From Chrysomallon squamiferum (taxonomy: Eukaryota; Mollusca; Gastropoda; Neomphalida; Peltospiridae): a stretch of 64,000 bases of DNA. The notes beneath the pieces are model-generated. The model saw nothing but the letters and a program-made list of their open reading frames with translations. It did no database searches and was not told the origin of the DNA. Position 1 is the first letter of the stretch. Every line of letters starts with the position of its first letter. Location: assembly GCA_012295275.1 (NCBI GenBank), contig CM022665.1:11858976-11922975 (forward strand). The letters run 5' to 3'. The position numbers and the translations under genes are program-made. This document shows, in pieces, positions 63,701 through 64,000 of this stretch.

Positions 63701-64000
63701 CTAAAATAAAACAAAGACAAATACAAATTTGAAAACACTTTTATTATCTAATTTACTAGATTGGTTTTCTTGGTGTCCTTAGCTTGTTGTACTGAATCAT
63801 TCATGTGATTTTAGTTGTTTTTTTTAAGTCTCATTTCACCCTGTTATTTCATTCCCCCAAGGATATTTAAAGTTTTTAAATGAAACATTGTGATTTTATT
63901 CTAGACTTTAAGACAGACATTATTTCAAAATATTTCTTATTTTCCAATACTCTGTAGGTTTTTCATTTTTATATAGATTTTAAGACAAATTTTATGTTCA
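63701..64000 (-). other. mipol1 intron running off the window
   Basis: AT-rich sequence upstream of the first visible exon. No further exon can be recognised before the edge. Confidence 0.6.

Overview
This window reads as metazoan nuclear DNA from an AT-rich, microsatellite-laden invertebrate genome. A mollusc, possibly a cephalopod, is my guess from the composition, the long introns and the gene found; the species cannot be proved from the sequence. There are no operons, no prokaryotic signals and no long open reading frames. Nearly all open frames over 60 codons are translations of simple repeats.

Right part (about 39.5-64 kb, minus strand): one gene can be assembled from spliced exons. 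Six exons join in frame with GT-AG junctions and consistent phases: 63658-63700, 60807-60953, 60144-60233, 42336-42403, 40251-40448 and 39714-39789, ending in TAG. The product is the C-terminal half of a coiled-coil protein that I recognise as a homologue of MIPOL1 (mirror-image polydactyly gene 1 protein). The strongest mark is the block IYYSLHKSLSPE, which spans an exon junction. The 5' half of the gene lies beyond position 64000. Its introns are swollen by AT-rich simple repeats and by several diverged tandem arrays with units of about 60-190 bp. The largest intron (17.7 kb) also holds islands of ordinary-complexity sequence. One of these, at 52.1-52.8 kb, keeps many CpGs in a CpG-poor gene body and could hold an alternative first exon.

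Left part (1 to about 39.5 kb): I find no protein-coding gene. It is a gene desert downstream of mipol1. Long (TC)n/(GA)n, (AAT)n, (AC)n and poly-A/T tracts alternate with islands of 200-1000 bp that are CpG-containing, non-repetitive and non-coding (around 3, 8.5, 10.5, 11.8, 13.2, 16.5, 20.7, 21.8, 25, 26.3, 31.8, 33.3 and 34.7 kb). Several islands carry recognisable transcription-factor-type sites: RFX X-box, POU octamer, YY1/Pho-like GCCATCTT, paired-type homeodomain and forkhead. In deuterostomes mipol1 sits beside FoxA in the conserved 'pharyngeal' cluster (nkx2.1, nkx2.2, pax1/9, slc25a21, mipol1, foxA). I therefore infer, without proof, that these islands may be cis-regulatory elements of a neighbouring developmental gene outside the window.

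Mobile and repeat features: a polyadenylated retroposed segment (1286-1670), a 150-bp near-perfect foldback element flanked by TA (4823-4974), exact or near-exact duplications (107 bp at 47.2 kb; 77-bp period at 37.7 kb), a diverged minisatellite at 7.1 kb and an alternating CG/CA tract able to form Z-DNA (37.03 kb). I saw no rRNA, tRNA or CRISPR array.
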